Shown here: one piece after another, positions 36,045-43,547 of the stretch
Numbering within the stretch: the stretch's first letter is position 1
Layout of the letters: every line of letters starts with the position of its first letter
Source of the DNA: Pseudoalteromonas sp. A601
Lineage (GTDB): Bacteria; Pseudomonadota; Gammaproteobacteria; Enterobacterales; Alteromonadaceae
Length of the DNA: 64,000 nucleotides
Direction of reading: 5' to 3'
Assembly (NCBI RefSeq): GCF_002165575.1
Contig: NZ_MXQF01000004.1
Span: forward strand, 1-64,000
Made by a program: the position numbers and the translations under genes
Notes under the pieces: generated by a model
The model's input: the letters and a program-made list of their open reading frames with translations, nothing else
The model's database searches: none
What the model was told of the DNA's origin: nothing

Positions 36045-36189
36045 TTTTATTACCTTTTTTGTTGTTTTTAATATTGTTGATATGCTTGTTTAATACTTGC
36101 TTGATACGTTGATATAAGAAGATAACCACAAGGCATATAATGAGAATTAACGAAGGAGGGATATACTTTAAATCTGAGAAATTGAACAC
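36034..36189 (-). CDS. Small single-span membrane protein overlapping tape-measure start
   Basis: A 51-residue frame from GTG 36189 to TAA at 36034-36036, overlapping the tape-measure ATG by 11 bases. It encodes a short N-terminus, a hydrophobic helix (about residues 12-26, Leu/Ile/Val-rich, ending Tyr-Gln-Arg) and a strongly basic Lys/Asn-rich tail of about 25 residues. That topology is typical of a small inner-membrane anchor with a cytoplasmic basic end. No strong Shine-Dalgarno site is present. Translation may couple to the gene before. It was missed by length limits. Confidence 0.45.
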   Translation of the reverse strand: MFNFSDLKYIPPSLILIICLVVIFLYQRIKQVLNKHINNIKNNKKGNKNGK

Positions 36190-36197
36190 TAGCTTTC

Positions 36198-36638
36198 TCA
36201 CATAATACTGTTTACAAATGCAATATCATGCTCAGATAAATCTTCAATCAACATGCTAATTTCTTCTTTAGATTTATCGTTTAAGAATCCTGAAAGGTTT
36301 GGGTAAAAGCAGATAGTTTGAAGTATTTCGTCTATCTCAATTGACCACTGCTCATCCTCTGTGATAAAAACTCGAATAAAATCATCAGTTACAGTGTGAG
36401 AGTAGATTAGAGAAGCTTTCTCAAGTGAACCATACAAATGCTTAAATTGTAGGTATAAATAGCTCACAGACGCTTGTAGTGTCTTAGATTTACGATTGTA
36501 TACATCAAATGTATGTTCATATAGCTTATACAGCAAATCACCATTCTGTTTGATGTTTTCAAAGTCTTTATACTGCTTTAAGTTCATCAAATCTTGAATA
36601 TTAGTGATTGCTTTTGTGTTGTTGAATAAATTGAACAT
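36198..36638 (-). CDS. Helical protein upstream of tape-measure gene
   Basis: A 146-residue acidic protein of unknown family. The ATG at 36638 has AGGA eight bases upstream; a longer frame from 36683 lacks this and overlaps the next gene. It is mostly helical, with Trp near 103 and several Tyr/Phe residues. In long-tailed phages the genes just before the tape measure encode tail-assembly chaperones, so that is a positional guess only; I see no frameshift site of the usual slippery type joining it to its neighbour. Confidence 0.6.
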   Translation of the reverse strand: MFNLFNNTKAITNIQDLMNLKQYKDFENIKQNGDLLYKLYEHTFDVYNRKSKTLQASVSYLYLQFKHLYGSLEKASLIYSHTVTDDFIRVFITEDEQWSIEIDEILQTICFYPNLSGFLNDKSKEEISMLIEDLSEHDIAFVNSIM

Positions 36639-36667
36639 GTGTGTAATTCCTTTTTTATTGTGGGTGC

Positions 36668-36862
36668 TTAAACGATGTGGCATAAATCTTCAATATATTG
36701 AAGGACTTGCTGATTAACCTTTCTGGCTTTAATTCTTAAATCAGGGAAATACTTCTTAACAACATTTTCAATAAAGCTGTCTAAGTCAAAGCGCTGTATT
36801 ACTTGAAAGGTTAAAGTATTAATTTCTACAAATTCTTGCGTATTCTTTTTATATAAAATCAT
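36668..36862 (-). CDS. Small protein, first gene of tape-measure group
   Basis: A 64-residue basic protein (Ile/Val/Lys-rich; no motif) ending 29 bp before the next gene. It begins just after a terminator-like hairpin at 36885-36919, so the tape-measure group may have its own promoter here. Possible tail-assembly chaperone by position only. Not recognised otherwise. Confidence 0.5.
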   Translation of the reverse strand: MILYKKNTQEFVEINTLTFQVIQRFDLDSFIENVVKKYFPDLRIKARKVNQQVLQYIEDLCHIV

Positions 36863-36884
36863 AAACTCTCTCTATTAGAATAAT

Positions 36885-36919
36885 AAAAAAGGGGCTTCAC
36901 ACGTTATGAAAGCCCCTTT
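36885..36919 (-). terminator. Rho-independent terminator
   Basis: Stem AAAGGGGCTT and AAGCCCCTTT with a 12-base loop; on the minus strand it is followed by six T. It ends the transcript containing the 245-residue gene. Confidence 0.85.
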
Positions 36920-36941
36920 AAGTTTTGAGGAATTTACAATG

Positions 36942-37679
36942 TTATAAATTACTTCGTTTCCACACGTTGCCGCTGTTGCTGCGCTTCTTTTCAAAGTTAT
37001 GTAGCTTTAAGATATCGCCTAATTTAGCATCTGATAAATCTTGTTTAGATAGCTCTAAAGCCTCTCGTAAATCCGATGTTGTTGTAGACTCAATATCAGT
37101 TAAATAATCAATTACGCGCTGTTCTTTATCTAAGTCTTTTGTAAGTTTCTCTGCAGTATTTAACAAGGCTGTACGGCGGCTCTCAATGGCTTGTAAGCGT
37201 GCTTTCTCTTCTTCTTGTTCGACATACGCTGTGATCTTATCAACGTGCATATACTCTTCACGCTGTGCTAGTGTTGTCTTGGCTTTATATTCTTCATACA
37301 ATGATTTAATCGTATCTTCTAAACCCTCAAACAATGTATCTGGACGTACTAAAACGAGTCTATAGCTATCGCTACGTTCCACCTTAAAACCCTTTTCGAA
37401 TAGTGCTTCTAAGTCTTTAAAGAGATGGTCATACAACACAAATTGTAGTGGTACTGAAAGATAGCGGGTTAGCACTTCACCAATATTTTTGTTATTTGGA
37501 GCTACTGTGAAAGTCTCACAATCGACTAAGAATTTCTCGGGGCGCAAGTTGCTGTATAAGACGTCTGTGTGTTTGTTGTCTACATATACCAAATAGTCTT
37601 TTTTAAAAGCTTCGTACGTCTTAACGTTTGCTTCAAAGCTATTGATATATTCTGCAACGTATTTATCGAAATTACTCAT
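36942..37679 (-). CDS. Hypothetical protein with C-terminal coiled coil
   Basis: A 245-residue protein I do not recognise. The N-terminal half is mixed with several Tyr and Phe; residues about 150-230 form a charged coiled coil (Glu/Lys/Arg-rich) and the last 15 residues are basic (Lys-Lys-Arg-Ser-Asn ... Trp-Lys-Arg). No signal peptide. It sits between two convergent-looking terminators and a 50-bp gap from the next gene. Role in the element unknown. Confidence 0.62.
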   Translation of the reverse strand: MSNFDKYVAEYINSFEANVKTYEAFKKDYLVYVDNKHTDVLYSNLRPEKFLVDCETFTVAPNNKNIGEVLTRYLSVPLQFVLYDHLFKDLEALFEKGFKVERSDSYRLVLVRPDTLFEGLEDTIKSLYEEYKAKTTLAQREEYMHVDKITAYVEQEEEKARLQAIESRRTALLNTAEKLTKDLDKEQRVIDYLTDIESTTTSDLREALELSKQDLSDAKLGDILKLHNFEKKRSNSGNVWKRSNL

Positions 37680-37729
37680 ATTCTTTATTCCTTAAATTTT
37701 TTATTAATTTTTGTTTGTGTATTATGTTG

Positions 37730-38320
37730 TTACGATTTACTGAGCCAGTTTACAAATCGTGTGAAGATAGTTTTTTGAGCTTTAACATTGCCCGTGTTTT
37801 TGATGAACTCATCAAGAGAACTCATAAACTTATTTGTTTGTTGTTCAGTGAACGCTTTAACGTTGATATTCATCTTTGTGAGTTGGCTAATAAAACTAGG
37901 GATGATGATTTCAGCAGACTTCTTGAGTTCTTGCTCGCTGGTATATGGAGCTTGCCTTAATGCTTGGCGGTTACTGTATTGCTCACTGTGCGTCTGTAAT
38001 CGACTAAGATTATTACCACCACTTTTAAGACTCTCAGCAAACATCTTTAAATCTTCTGCTGTGCTGTCTTGTCCAAACGTCTTACTACCCTTGCTGATTG
38101 AAAGATATTTATATTTAATTTGTTTCGGGTCGGCTGGAATTGTATGTTCAATCTTTACTTTATTATTAAAAGTTGATACTGAGATATATTCATCATTATT
38201 TGTCAGATAGAAAATTAATTCTTTAACTAATTGGCTTTCTATATAGCGAATAATCTTAAAAGATGAATACTCTAATAAAATCTCTTCGTCACGTGCTTTC
38301 TGTATGCGTAATTGTTTCAT
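37730..38320 (-). CDS. Hypothetical protein of the element, 196 residues
   Basis: Basic and charged, with an N-terminal helix (Lys-Gln-Leu-Arg-Ile-Gln-Lys-Ala-Arg), a beta-rich middle and a helical C-terminus ending in Arg-Phe-Val-Asn-Trp-Leu. No signal, no motif I know. Starts 17 bp after the stop of the winged-helix gene, so they are likely cotranscribed. Confidence 0.6.
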   Translation of the reverse strand: MKQLRIQKARDEEILLEYSSFKIIRYIESQLVKELIFYLTNNDEYISVSTFNNKVKIEHTIPADPKQIKYKYLSISKGSKTFGQDSTAEDLKMFAESLKSGGNNLSRLQTHSEQYSNRQALRQAPYTSEQELKKSAEIIIPSFISQLTKMNINVKAFTEQQTNKFMSSLDEFIKNTGNVKAQKTIFTRFVNWLSKS

Positions 38321-38337
38321 AATATATTATCCCTACG

Positions 38338-38577
38338 TTATAACGTTACATTTGATGTATATAAGAAAAAAGCTAATTTAGGCGAGATTTTGAACACCAC
38401 TTTCAAAAAATCTTCTTTGCTGAGAATGTAGTATTTTTTAATACCATCTTCTAAATATTTTACATCTGCACTAAGAATCCAGCCGTTCTTAATGAGACGG
38501 TCAATTGCTGATTTTATATTGGAATGAGTGTTGTTTGTTACAGCGGCGATTTCGTAAGTAGTATAATGTGTCTTCAT
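38338..38577 (-). CDS. Small winged-helix DNA-binding protein
   Basis: A 79-residue protein with a helix-turn-helix of the MarR/Rha/phage regulator type at about residues 5-30 (Thr-Tyr-Glu-Ile-Ala-Ala-Val-Thr-Asn-Asn-Thr-His-Ser-Asn-Ile-Lys-Ser-Ala), followed by a wing (Leu-Glu-Asp-Gly-Ile-Lys-Lys-Tyr-Tyr). Likely a regulator in the element. Confidence 0.62.
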   Translation of the reverse strand: MKTHYTTYEIAAVTNNTHSNIKSAIDRLIKNGWILSADVKYLEDGIKKYYILSKEDFLKVVFKISPKLAFFLYTSNVTL

Positions 38578-38596
38578 CTTATAAGCCTTTTTGTTG

Positions 38597-38803
38597 TTAT
38601 TGTTGTTGGAATTTTTGGAACTTTTGGAATATTGCTAATGTTAGCTCTAGAGCATTTTTTAGCTTTTTATCTGTTGCTCGATAAGCAGCTTTTTTGATTG
38701 AGTCTAATTTGATCTCATTGTTCTGTAGTCGATTTAGCTGATAAATAACTACGGGGTTTTGAATACATACATCACTTTGATGTAGATATGTGAATACATC
38801 CAT
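38597..38803 (-). CDS. Small hypothetical protein, 68 residues
   Basis: A helical Lys/Gln-rich protein that ends in a Phe-Gln-Lys-Phe-Gln-Lys-Phe-Gln repeat. No motif recognised. A second minus-strand frame overlaps its start (38749-38952) but looks spurious. Weak support. Confidence 0.45.
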   Translation of the reverse strand: MDVFTYLHQSDVCIQNPVVIYQLNRLQNNEIKLDSIKKAAYRATDKKLKNALELTLAIFQKFQKFQQQ

Positions 38804-39077
38804 TTTGCTTGGCCTTTTGTAAATGTGTGTGAATTTTTGGGGGTATTGCTAAGAGGGGTTTGTGAGAAATGATGTTTTAAGCTTTCCTCAACTTCTATAA
38901 TAATTATACCTCGTTTGAGGACAGTTGTCAACACCCCCATACTACAGTGCAAAATGCAAGGACTTTATTGTAATAAACTGTAATTAATTTGGATTGAGAA
39001 TATTAACAAGAAGGTTTAACAAGGAGTTTTAAGCGCTCATACGTCTACAAGCGCTCTTATACAGAAGGATTACATTG

Positions 39078-39353
39078 TTATTTAAACCCCAGTTCATCAT
39101 CACAATAATCTTTGATTAAATCTCGGATAATACTTAAACAACTCTTTTTATTCTTTTTAGCACATACGTTTAATTCTTCATAAAGTGTACTATTGAGCTG
39201 AATAATCATTGTGCGGCGGTTATTTTTGGTTGGGATGGCTTGAAGTAGATATTGTTCAATCAATTCTTCTTCTGTCATTTCTTTAAAATTAGCTACACGT
39301 TTTAACATTGAAACTTGTTTATCATCTAGTTTGATTGTGTATGATTTGCTCAT
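39078..39353 (-). CDS. Small protein with ribbon-helix-helix-like repeats
   Basis: A 91-residue protein that can be read as two consecutive ribbon-helix-helix-like units: Tyr-Thr-Ile-Lys-Leu then helices to residue 40, and Thr-Met-Ile-Ile-Gln-Leu then helices to 87. Such CopG/Arc-type proteins are frequent repressors or partition factors on plasmids and phages. Tandem units in one chain would be unusual. The ORF lies in a region without close neighbours; 270 bp upstream of the 68-residue gene's end. Confidence 0.55.
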   Translation of the reverse strand: MSKSYTIKLDDKQVSMLKRVANFKEMTEEELIEQYLLQAIPTKNNRRTMIIQLNSTLYEELNVCAKKNKKSCLSIIRDLIKDYCDDELGFK

Positions 39354-39512
39354 TACTTGTCCTTTTTCTTTATATTGTGTGCATACGGGTGTGTAACACT
39401 ATTTAAAGCATTATTGATTTTAGTTAGATAATTGCATTGGTAGGGGTTAGAAAACCTCTGAAATGGCGTTACACGTAACCGTTTTTGCTGGTGTGGGGTG
39501 TTAAATGTTCTA

Positions 39513-40247
39513 TTATGCAGAGAGCATCGTCTTAAACGTTATATAAAGCTCTTTCTTCTTATCAGCATTAGCTAATAGCTTTTTCATCAAAGGGATACTA
39601 AGCAAATTCTTAATAATAGTGAGAGTGCTATCTAACGCTAATACTGCGCTAAAGTTCTTTTGCTCTATCAATCGCTCCACTAATAATTTATCAGCTTTGC
39701 CTTTCACTGCTTGGGTAGCACTGACACCGAGGGATGTTTTCATCACAAGACGGGTAATGTTGCCGCCATACTGTGTGTTAATATCCCCAAAAGTTTTATA
39801 TGACCAATTGATAAATTTCTTCCATCGTTCTTGTACTTCTAAAGCTTTCTCTAAGTCAAAGTAAACACTTCCTACAGCGTCTTGCACTGCCCTTGTATCG
39901 TTTTCTGTTGCAGAAACAAAAGCTTTCTCTACTGCAAGTTTAAAATCTTCATTCAACCATGCTGCATAAGCAATTAACCCTTGCTTGTTGGCTATGGTTT
40001 TTGCGCTACGTCCTCTTGTAGATTTCAATTGATATGTTTCTTTTTCTTTACTAGAAAGGTACTTTTTCCAATCGGTCATTGACTGTGTAGATTTAAAGAC
40101 GACTTCTGTCGATTCTACATTTTTAGAACTGACTTCTGTCGCTTCTACAACTTCTTGCACTTGCTTGCGTAGGTGGTTTAAATCATAAACCCCGTTTTCA
40201 ACTTCTTTAATATTAAAAGTGTGTGCCTTAAATTTTAGTGTGATCAT
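39513..40247 (-). CDS. KilA-N-like domain protein
   Basis: A 244-residue protein. Residues 56-108 fit a KilA-N-type DNA-binding domain: Trp-Lys-Lys-Tyr-Leu, Arg-Gly-Arg-Ser near 78-81, and Gly-Leu-Ile-Ala-Tyr-Ala-Ala-Trp-Leu-Asn-Glu-Asp-Phe near 89-101, the characteristic 'YAAWL..DF' segment. The C-terminal half is helical. Proteins with this domain are common in phages and act in regulation or replication. It is the second gene after the polymerase group and could be an anti-repressor-like factor. Confidence 0.7.
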   Translation of the reverse strand: MITLKFKAHTFNIKEVENGVYDLNHLRKQVQEVVEATEVSSKNVESTEVVFKSTQSMTDWKKYLSSKEKETYQLKSTRGRSAKTIANKQGLIAYAAWLNEDFKLAVEKAFVSATENDTRAVQDAVGSVYFDLEKALEVQERWKKFINWSYKTFGDINTQYGGNITRLVMKTSLGVSATQAVKGKADKLLVERLIEQKNFSAVLALDSTLTIIKNLLSIPLMKKLLANADKKKELYITFKTMLSA

Positions 40248-40276
40248 TCTTATTATTATTCCTGTTTTTATTATTA

Positions 40277-40627
40277 TTAAATCAATTGAATATTCTTAGA
40301 CTCTAATGCAGTCAGGCTTTCATTAGTGTATGCACCATCCGAGAATTTAAGACTAGACTTTAATACCTGTGCATCTTTTTTAACTGCTGAGACTAATAGC
40401 GCCTTACCTTCGTTAACAACATCTAAGTTAGCTGCATCGATAATGTAAAAAGCTGTTGCTGCTTCGGCCTTAGTTGCTTCTGTGCCGTCTTCATTTAAGA
40501 TTGAACCGTTTTCCATAGTTGAGGTTTTAACTACTAATACAGAATCGTGTGTAATAGATTGACCGCCAAATTCGTCTAGAAGAGAGTTAACAACTACTTT
40601 TTTAAAACTTGTGTGTGTGTCTGACAT
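40277..40627 (-). CDS. Hypothetical protein of the element, 116 residues
   Basis: Starts at ATG 40627 (AGGA nine bases upstream); a longer frame from 40714 is less likely. The protein is acidic with regular Val/Ile/Ala-rich strands, and could be a small alpha/beta protein. Not recognised. 29 bp from the KilA-N-like gene, same direction. Confidence 0.6.
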   Translation of the reverse strand: MSDTHTSFKKVVVNSLLDEFGGQSITHDSVLVVKTSTMENGSILNEDGTEATKAEAATAFYIIDAANLDVVNEGKALLVSAVKKDAQVLKSSLKFSDGAYTNESLTALESKNIQLI

Positions 40628-40721
40628 TCTTATTATTCCTGTTTTATTATTGTTAGGGTTTTGTATATATTTACTTCTTAAAATCTCACTTACTTCTTTA
40701 CTTCTACATTTCATGCTCCTT

Positions 40722-40820
40722 TTAAACTGCTAACCAAACGTGATAGTTGTGGGAATCTCCTATGAGCAACATATAAACCTCTATAAACACGCTGAAACTA
40801 GTCCAGATCAATTTATTCAT
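40722..40820 (-). CDS. Small hydrophobic peptide gene coupled to polymerase
   Basis: A 32-codon frame whose ATG (40820) overlaps the TGA stop of the polymerase gene (ATGA). AAGGAG lies nine bases upstream, inside the polymerase gene. The product has a hydrophobic centre and many aromatic residues. The strong site and stop-start overlap make it more plausible than its length suggests, but no homology is claimed. Confidence 0.4.
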   Translation of the reverse strand: MNKLIWTSFSVFIEVYMLLIGDSHNYHVWLAV

Positions 40821-42313
40821 GCTGTCATACTCCTTATAAAATTTGGCGGTTTTTGTTGACTTCTCTCATTTTCCTTGACACAATCCGTAAAGATAGGAAG
40901 CTTATTACTTTGAGGTGATTTAGTCGTAAAAGAAGTACGTTTTAAGTCTAATACTTCACCTGTTTCAGCGTTTACTCTTGTACCATCACCTAACGTAATT
41001 ATGGCGTTTGCTGGGCGTGTGGCTGTCTCTGCTGCGTCATATTCAACATCATAAGCAAAGCCTTTATTATCACCCAAAACTATTTCCCACGCTTCTTTCA
41101 TGCTCTTAACCAGAAGGTTCTTATAACGACTTTCTACTACAAAACTGTCATGATATGTCAACACTGGTACACCAAAACAATTGAATACCTTCACAACCTG
41201 TTTGAGTACTCTGCTATCAATATTCTGTAATCTACCCCACTCCCCTTTGAAGAAATGTTCTTGTATTGGTGTGTGTATTCGTTGAAGCTCACTGAAAATA
41301 TACTTTATATTGTTATCAGTAGCTTTAAACGTTTTAGGTTTTACCAACATGTTAAGATCGCCGCGCAAGGCACTAATAGCTTCTTTCATTGAGGATGAGT
41401 TCAACATAATCAAACATGCACGTTTAGCAGCGGTTCTAAGCTCTTTAGCACACCATAAGTCGGGGCATTTAATCTCATAAGCGTCATCTTGAAAGTCTAT
41501 GCCGTGTTCATTATATAACACTCTTATGTGCATATTCTTATAATCAACCTCACAAGTGGGGTTGTCATTAATTGTAATGGTTGGTCGTAGATCATGACAT
41601 TCAGTGCTAAAACTGCCAGCAAAACATCTACCACTCACCCCTAAACCATTATAAACCGCAATATAAACAGGCTTTACTACCGCGCCGTCAATTGTGATCT
41701 TTGTAGCGTTTAGCGTAGTATTCCAATCCTTAAGAAGTGCTTTTTCTTCCTTGATACCTCTCATACCTTTAGTTGGTATTATGTTGCCTTTGCTATCTTT
41801 CATAACCACTAAATCAAATTCGCGAGCCGTACCAAATAAACGGGCTTTCTCAACATCAAACATATTCAACCATTCATCTGAGAATGTTATAGCTGACATC
41901 ATCCCTTGTTCAGTACCACGGTAGTACTTTTTCACCGAATCAGGTTTAGTGAAGCCTACGTACACAGTTAATAACCCTAGTTCATCTAAAAGGCTGGTTA
42001 ATTCTTTCATTCGAGTAAAGCTGACTTTTTTACCTGTAAAGCTGTTAGCTGTTTTATAAGCAACTTTATCGCGTGGCAAATAAACCCCGTCACTATCGTA
42101 CTTAATGGCCTTTGTGGTAGCACAAATAAGAGTCCAAATCTCAGGGGCGTATTTAGTGAGTTTGTTTTTTAGCGGCTGGTTAGAAAGTTTGCTTTTAATA
42201 GCTTCGTAAGTATTGTTGAAGTTTTTATTCTGACTGTAGGTGATAAAGAATTTATCAAGTTTTCGCGCTAGTTTAATGCGCTGATGTTTCTCCAATTCCT
42301 TCAAATTGATCAT
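40817..42313 (-). CDS. Family-A-like DNA polymerase of a mobile-element type
   Basis: A 498-residue protein with the three palm motifs of superfamily A polymerases but no exonuclease. Motif A: Cys-Glu-Val-Asp-Tyr-Lys-Asn-Met-His-Ile-Arg at 254-264 with catalytic Asp257. Motif B: Leu-Arg-Thr-Ala-Ala-Lys-Arg-Ala-Cys-Leu-Ile with Arg293 and Lys297. Motif C: Thr-Tyr-His-Asp-Ser-Phe at 386-391 with Asp389; the Ser after Asp is as in T7-type RNA polymerases. Residues 55-125 look like a winged helix. This pattern fits the polymerases found on transposons and phages (TV-Pol-like); the name is recalled, not checked. It could replicate the element. It overlaps the next small gene (RHH-like) by 41 bases. 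Confidence 0.72.
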   Translation of the reverse strand: MINLKELEKHQRIKLARKLDKFFITYSQNKNFNNTYEAIKSKLSNQPLKNKLTKYAPEIWTLICATTKAIKYDSDGVYLPRDKVAYKTANSFTGKKVSFTRMKELTSLLDELGLLTVYVGFTKPDSVKKYYRGTEQGMMSAITFSDEWLNMFDVEKARLFGTAREFDLVVMKDSKGNIIPTKGMRGIKEEKALLKDWNTTLNATKITIDGAVVKPVYIAVYNGLGVSGRCFAGSFSTECHDLRPTITINDNPTCEVDYKNMHIRVLYNEHGIDFQDDAYEIKCPDLWCAKELRTAAKRACLIMLNSSSMKEAISALRGDLNMLVKPKTFKATDNNIKYIFSELQRIHTPIQEHFFKGEWGRLQNIDSRVLKQVVKVFNCFGVPVLTYHDSFVVESRYKNLLVKSMKEAWEIVLGDNKGFAYDVEYDAAETATRPANAIITLGDGTRVNAETGEVLDLKRTSFTTKSPQSNKLPIFTDCVKENERSQQKPPNFIRSMTA

Positions 42314-42479
42314 TTATTGTATCCCCATTATTTATGCCCTCTTGGCAATCTTCATTTGTTTTCATTTCTTGTACATAACTCTCTAGTAAGTGGGCTATTT
42401 TGCTTTTAACACTTAAGTTTTCTCTATTCGCAAACTTCATTAAGTCTTTAAATAATCTGTTCGATAGTTCTAATTGCAC
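42273..42479 (-). CDS. Small ribbon-helix-helix-like protein before polymerase
   Basis: A 68-residue protein starting at GTG 42479 with AAGGAG five bases upstream, a very good site. The first 40 residues (Met-Gln-Leu-Glu-Leu, then Leu-Phe-Lys-Asp-Leu-Met, Ser-Val-Lys-Ser-Lys-Ile-Ala-His-Leu-Leu) are like a ribbon-helix-helix repressor; the acidic tail overlaps the polymerase gene. Likely regulates the polymerase transcript or copy number. Inference only. Confidence 0.6.
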   Translation of the reverse strand: MQLELSNRLFKDLMKFANRENLSVKSKIAHLLESYVQEMKTNEDCQEGINNGDTINDQFEGIGETSAH

Positions 42480-42529
42480 TGTTACTCCTTAAAGTTTTAG
42501 TTAGCCTGTAGACCATATGTATAAATGCT

Positions 42530-42736
42530 TTAGCTATTTCCAGTTTTTTCATTATATTTAGAAAGGCTTGTGATCATCGTTAAAGCTAATCCCACATTTA
42601 TATATTTCTCTAAATCTTTACGTTGCATACATTCGGTACGCATGTGACGTAATCGACTTAGTGAGATGTTGCCTTTATTGAATCGCTCAATTAAGTAGAG
42701 TGCCTCCACCGGCAATTTAATATCATTCATGTTCAT
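42530..42736 (-). CDS. Small hypothetical protein, first gene of polymerase group
   Basis: A 68-residue protein with an AAGGAAC ribosome site before the ATG. It is helical and basic in the middle (Leu-Ser-Arg-Leu-Arg-His-Met-Arg). No family recognised. Leads the 42736-40277 gene set, all on the minus strand. Confidence 0.5.
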   Translation of the reverse strand: MNMNDIKLPVEALYLIERFNKGNISLSRLRHMRTECMQRKDLEKYINVGLALTMITSLSKYNEKTGNS

Positions 42737-43547
42737 GTTTGTTCCTTATATATTTTTTGTTGGACGTACGAAAACACCGACCATTCAGTATTGAATAGTA
42801 GTGTTGATTTGAAAGTTTATGATGTGATTTGATTGGGATACAAAGAGTAGAGGGTTAGCTAACTAGCTATGGTTTCTTCTCTGTATAATACTATTATAAC
42901 AGCTTTTAAAGTCATTAGCAACTTTCATGCCAAGAGTGCATTTAAGTCCTATATAAATAACATATTAACTGAATATATAATTGTATTCTAACACGGTTTT
43001 ACAATATCACCTAATCCACCCATTTAAAGCTCCTGTACGGCCATAGGGGAGGTTTTAGTATAGCAACTTAATAAGTTGAATGGTTTAATGTTAGTTACTG
43101 TCTTACGTTAGTCTTGAGAGGCTATTTGGTTTTTAGTATTTATATTTGTGTACCCCTTATATTGTTGTATCCTTGTGGGTACAGGACTATGTACAACTGT
43201 ATACACTAGTTTATATTTTATCAGACCAAATAATCCCTTGGCGAAATCGCCACACATAATACTCTTACCCAAGGGAGCTCTTACATTAGAGATACACTTT
43301 ACTGAGGTGATATGTTCGGAGCAAGCTCCAAGGAGGTTAGACTTATCTTAAGAGTTTACTTTAATAAGAGGTTACTATTCTTTAAGGTTAGAGATTATGA
43401 GGGTATCTTACCCTTGCCGCCCCTAATTCAGTATTCTCCATCTAAATCAATAGCTTAACCATAAAAACAAGCGTATTTCAGGTATAACTCCCCTCTTAAT
43501 AACAGCTCCTCCTTGCAGAGGCTATTAGCAAAGGGTTATCTGGTCGG
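42737..43547. other. Non-coding region with further hairpin plus purine modules
   Basis: About 810 bp with no supported gene. It includes CCTGT...ATAGG followed by GGAGG (43032-43052), GGAGC-AA-GCTCC followed by AAGGAGG (43318-43336), and a long imperfect inverted repeat around CCCTTGG/CCAAGGG (43230-43276). These are the same style as at 31.7-32.4 kb. The promoter for the minus-strand polymerase group must lie in 42737-43000. Confidence 0.5.

Noticed and set aside
36198..36862. Programmed -1 frameshift of tail chaperone genes before the tape measure
   Set aside because: No slippery heptamer found at the junction and the genes do not overlap with the preferred starts.
38749..38952. Minus-strand frame of 67 codons overlapping the 68-residue gene
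   Set aside because: Overlaps a better frame and has no ribosome site or motif.
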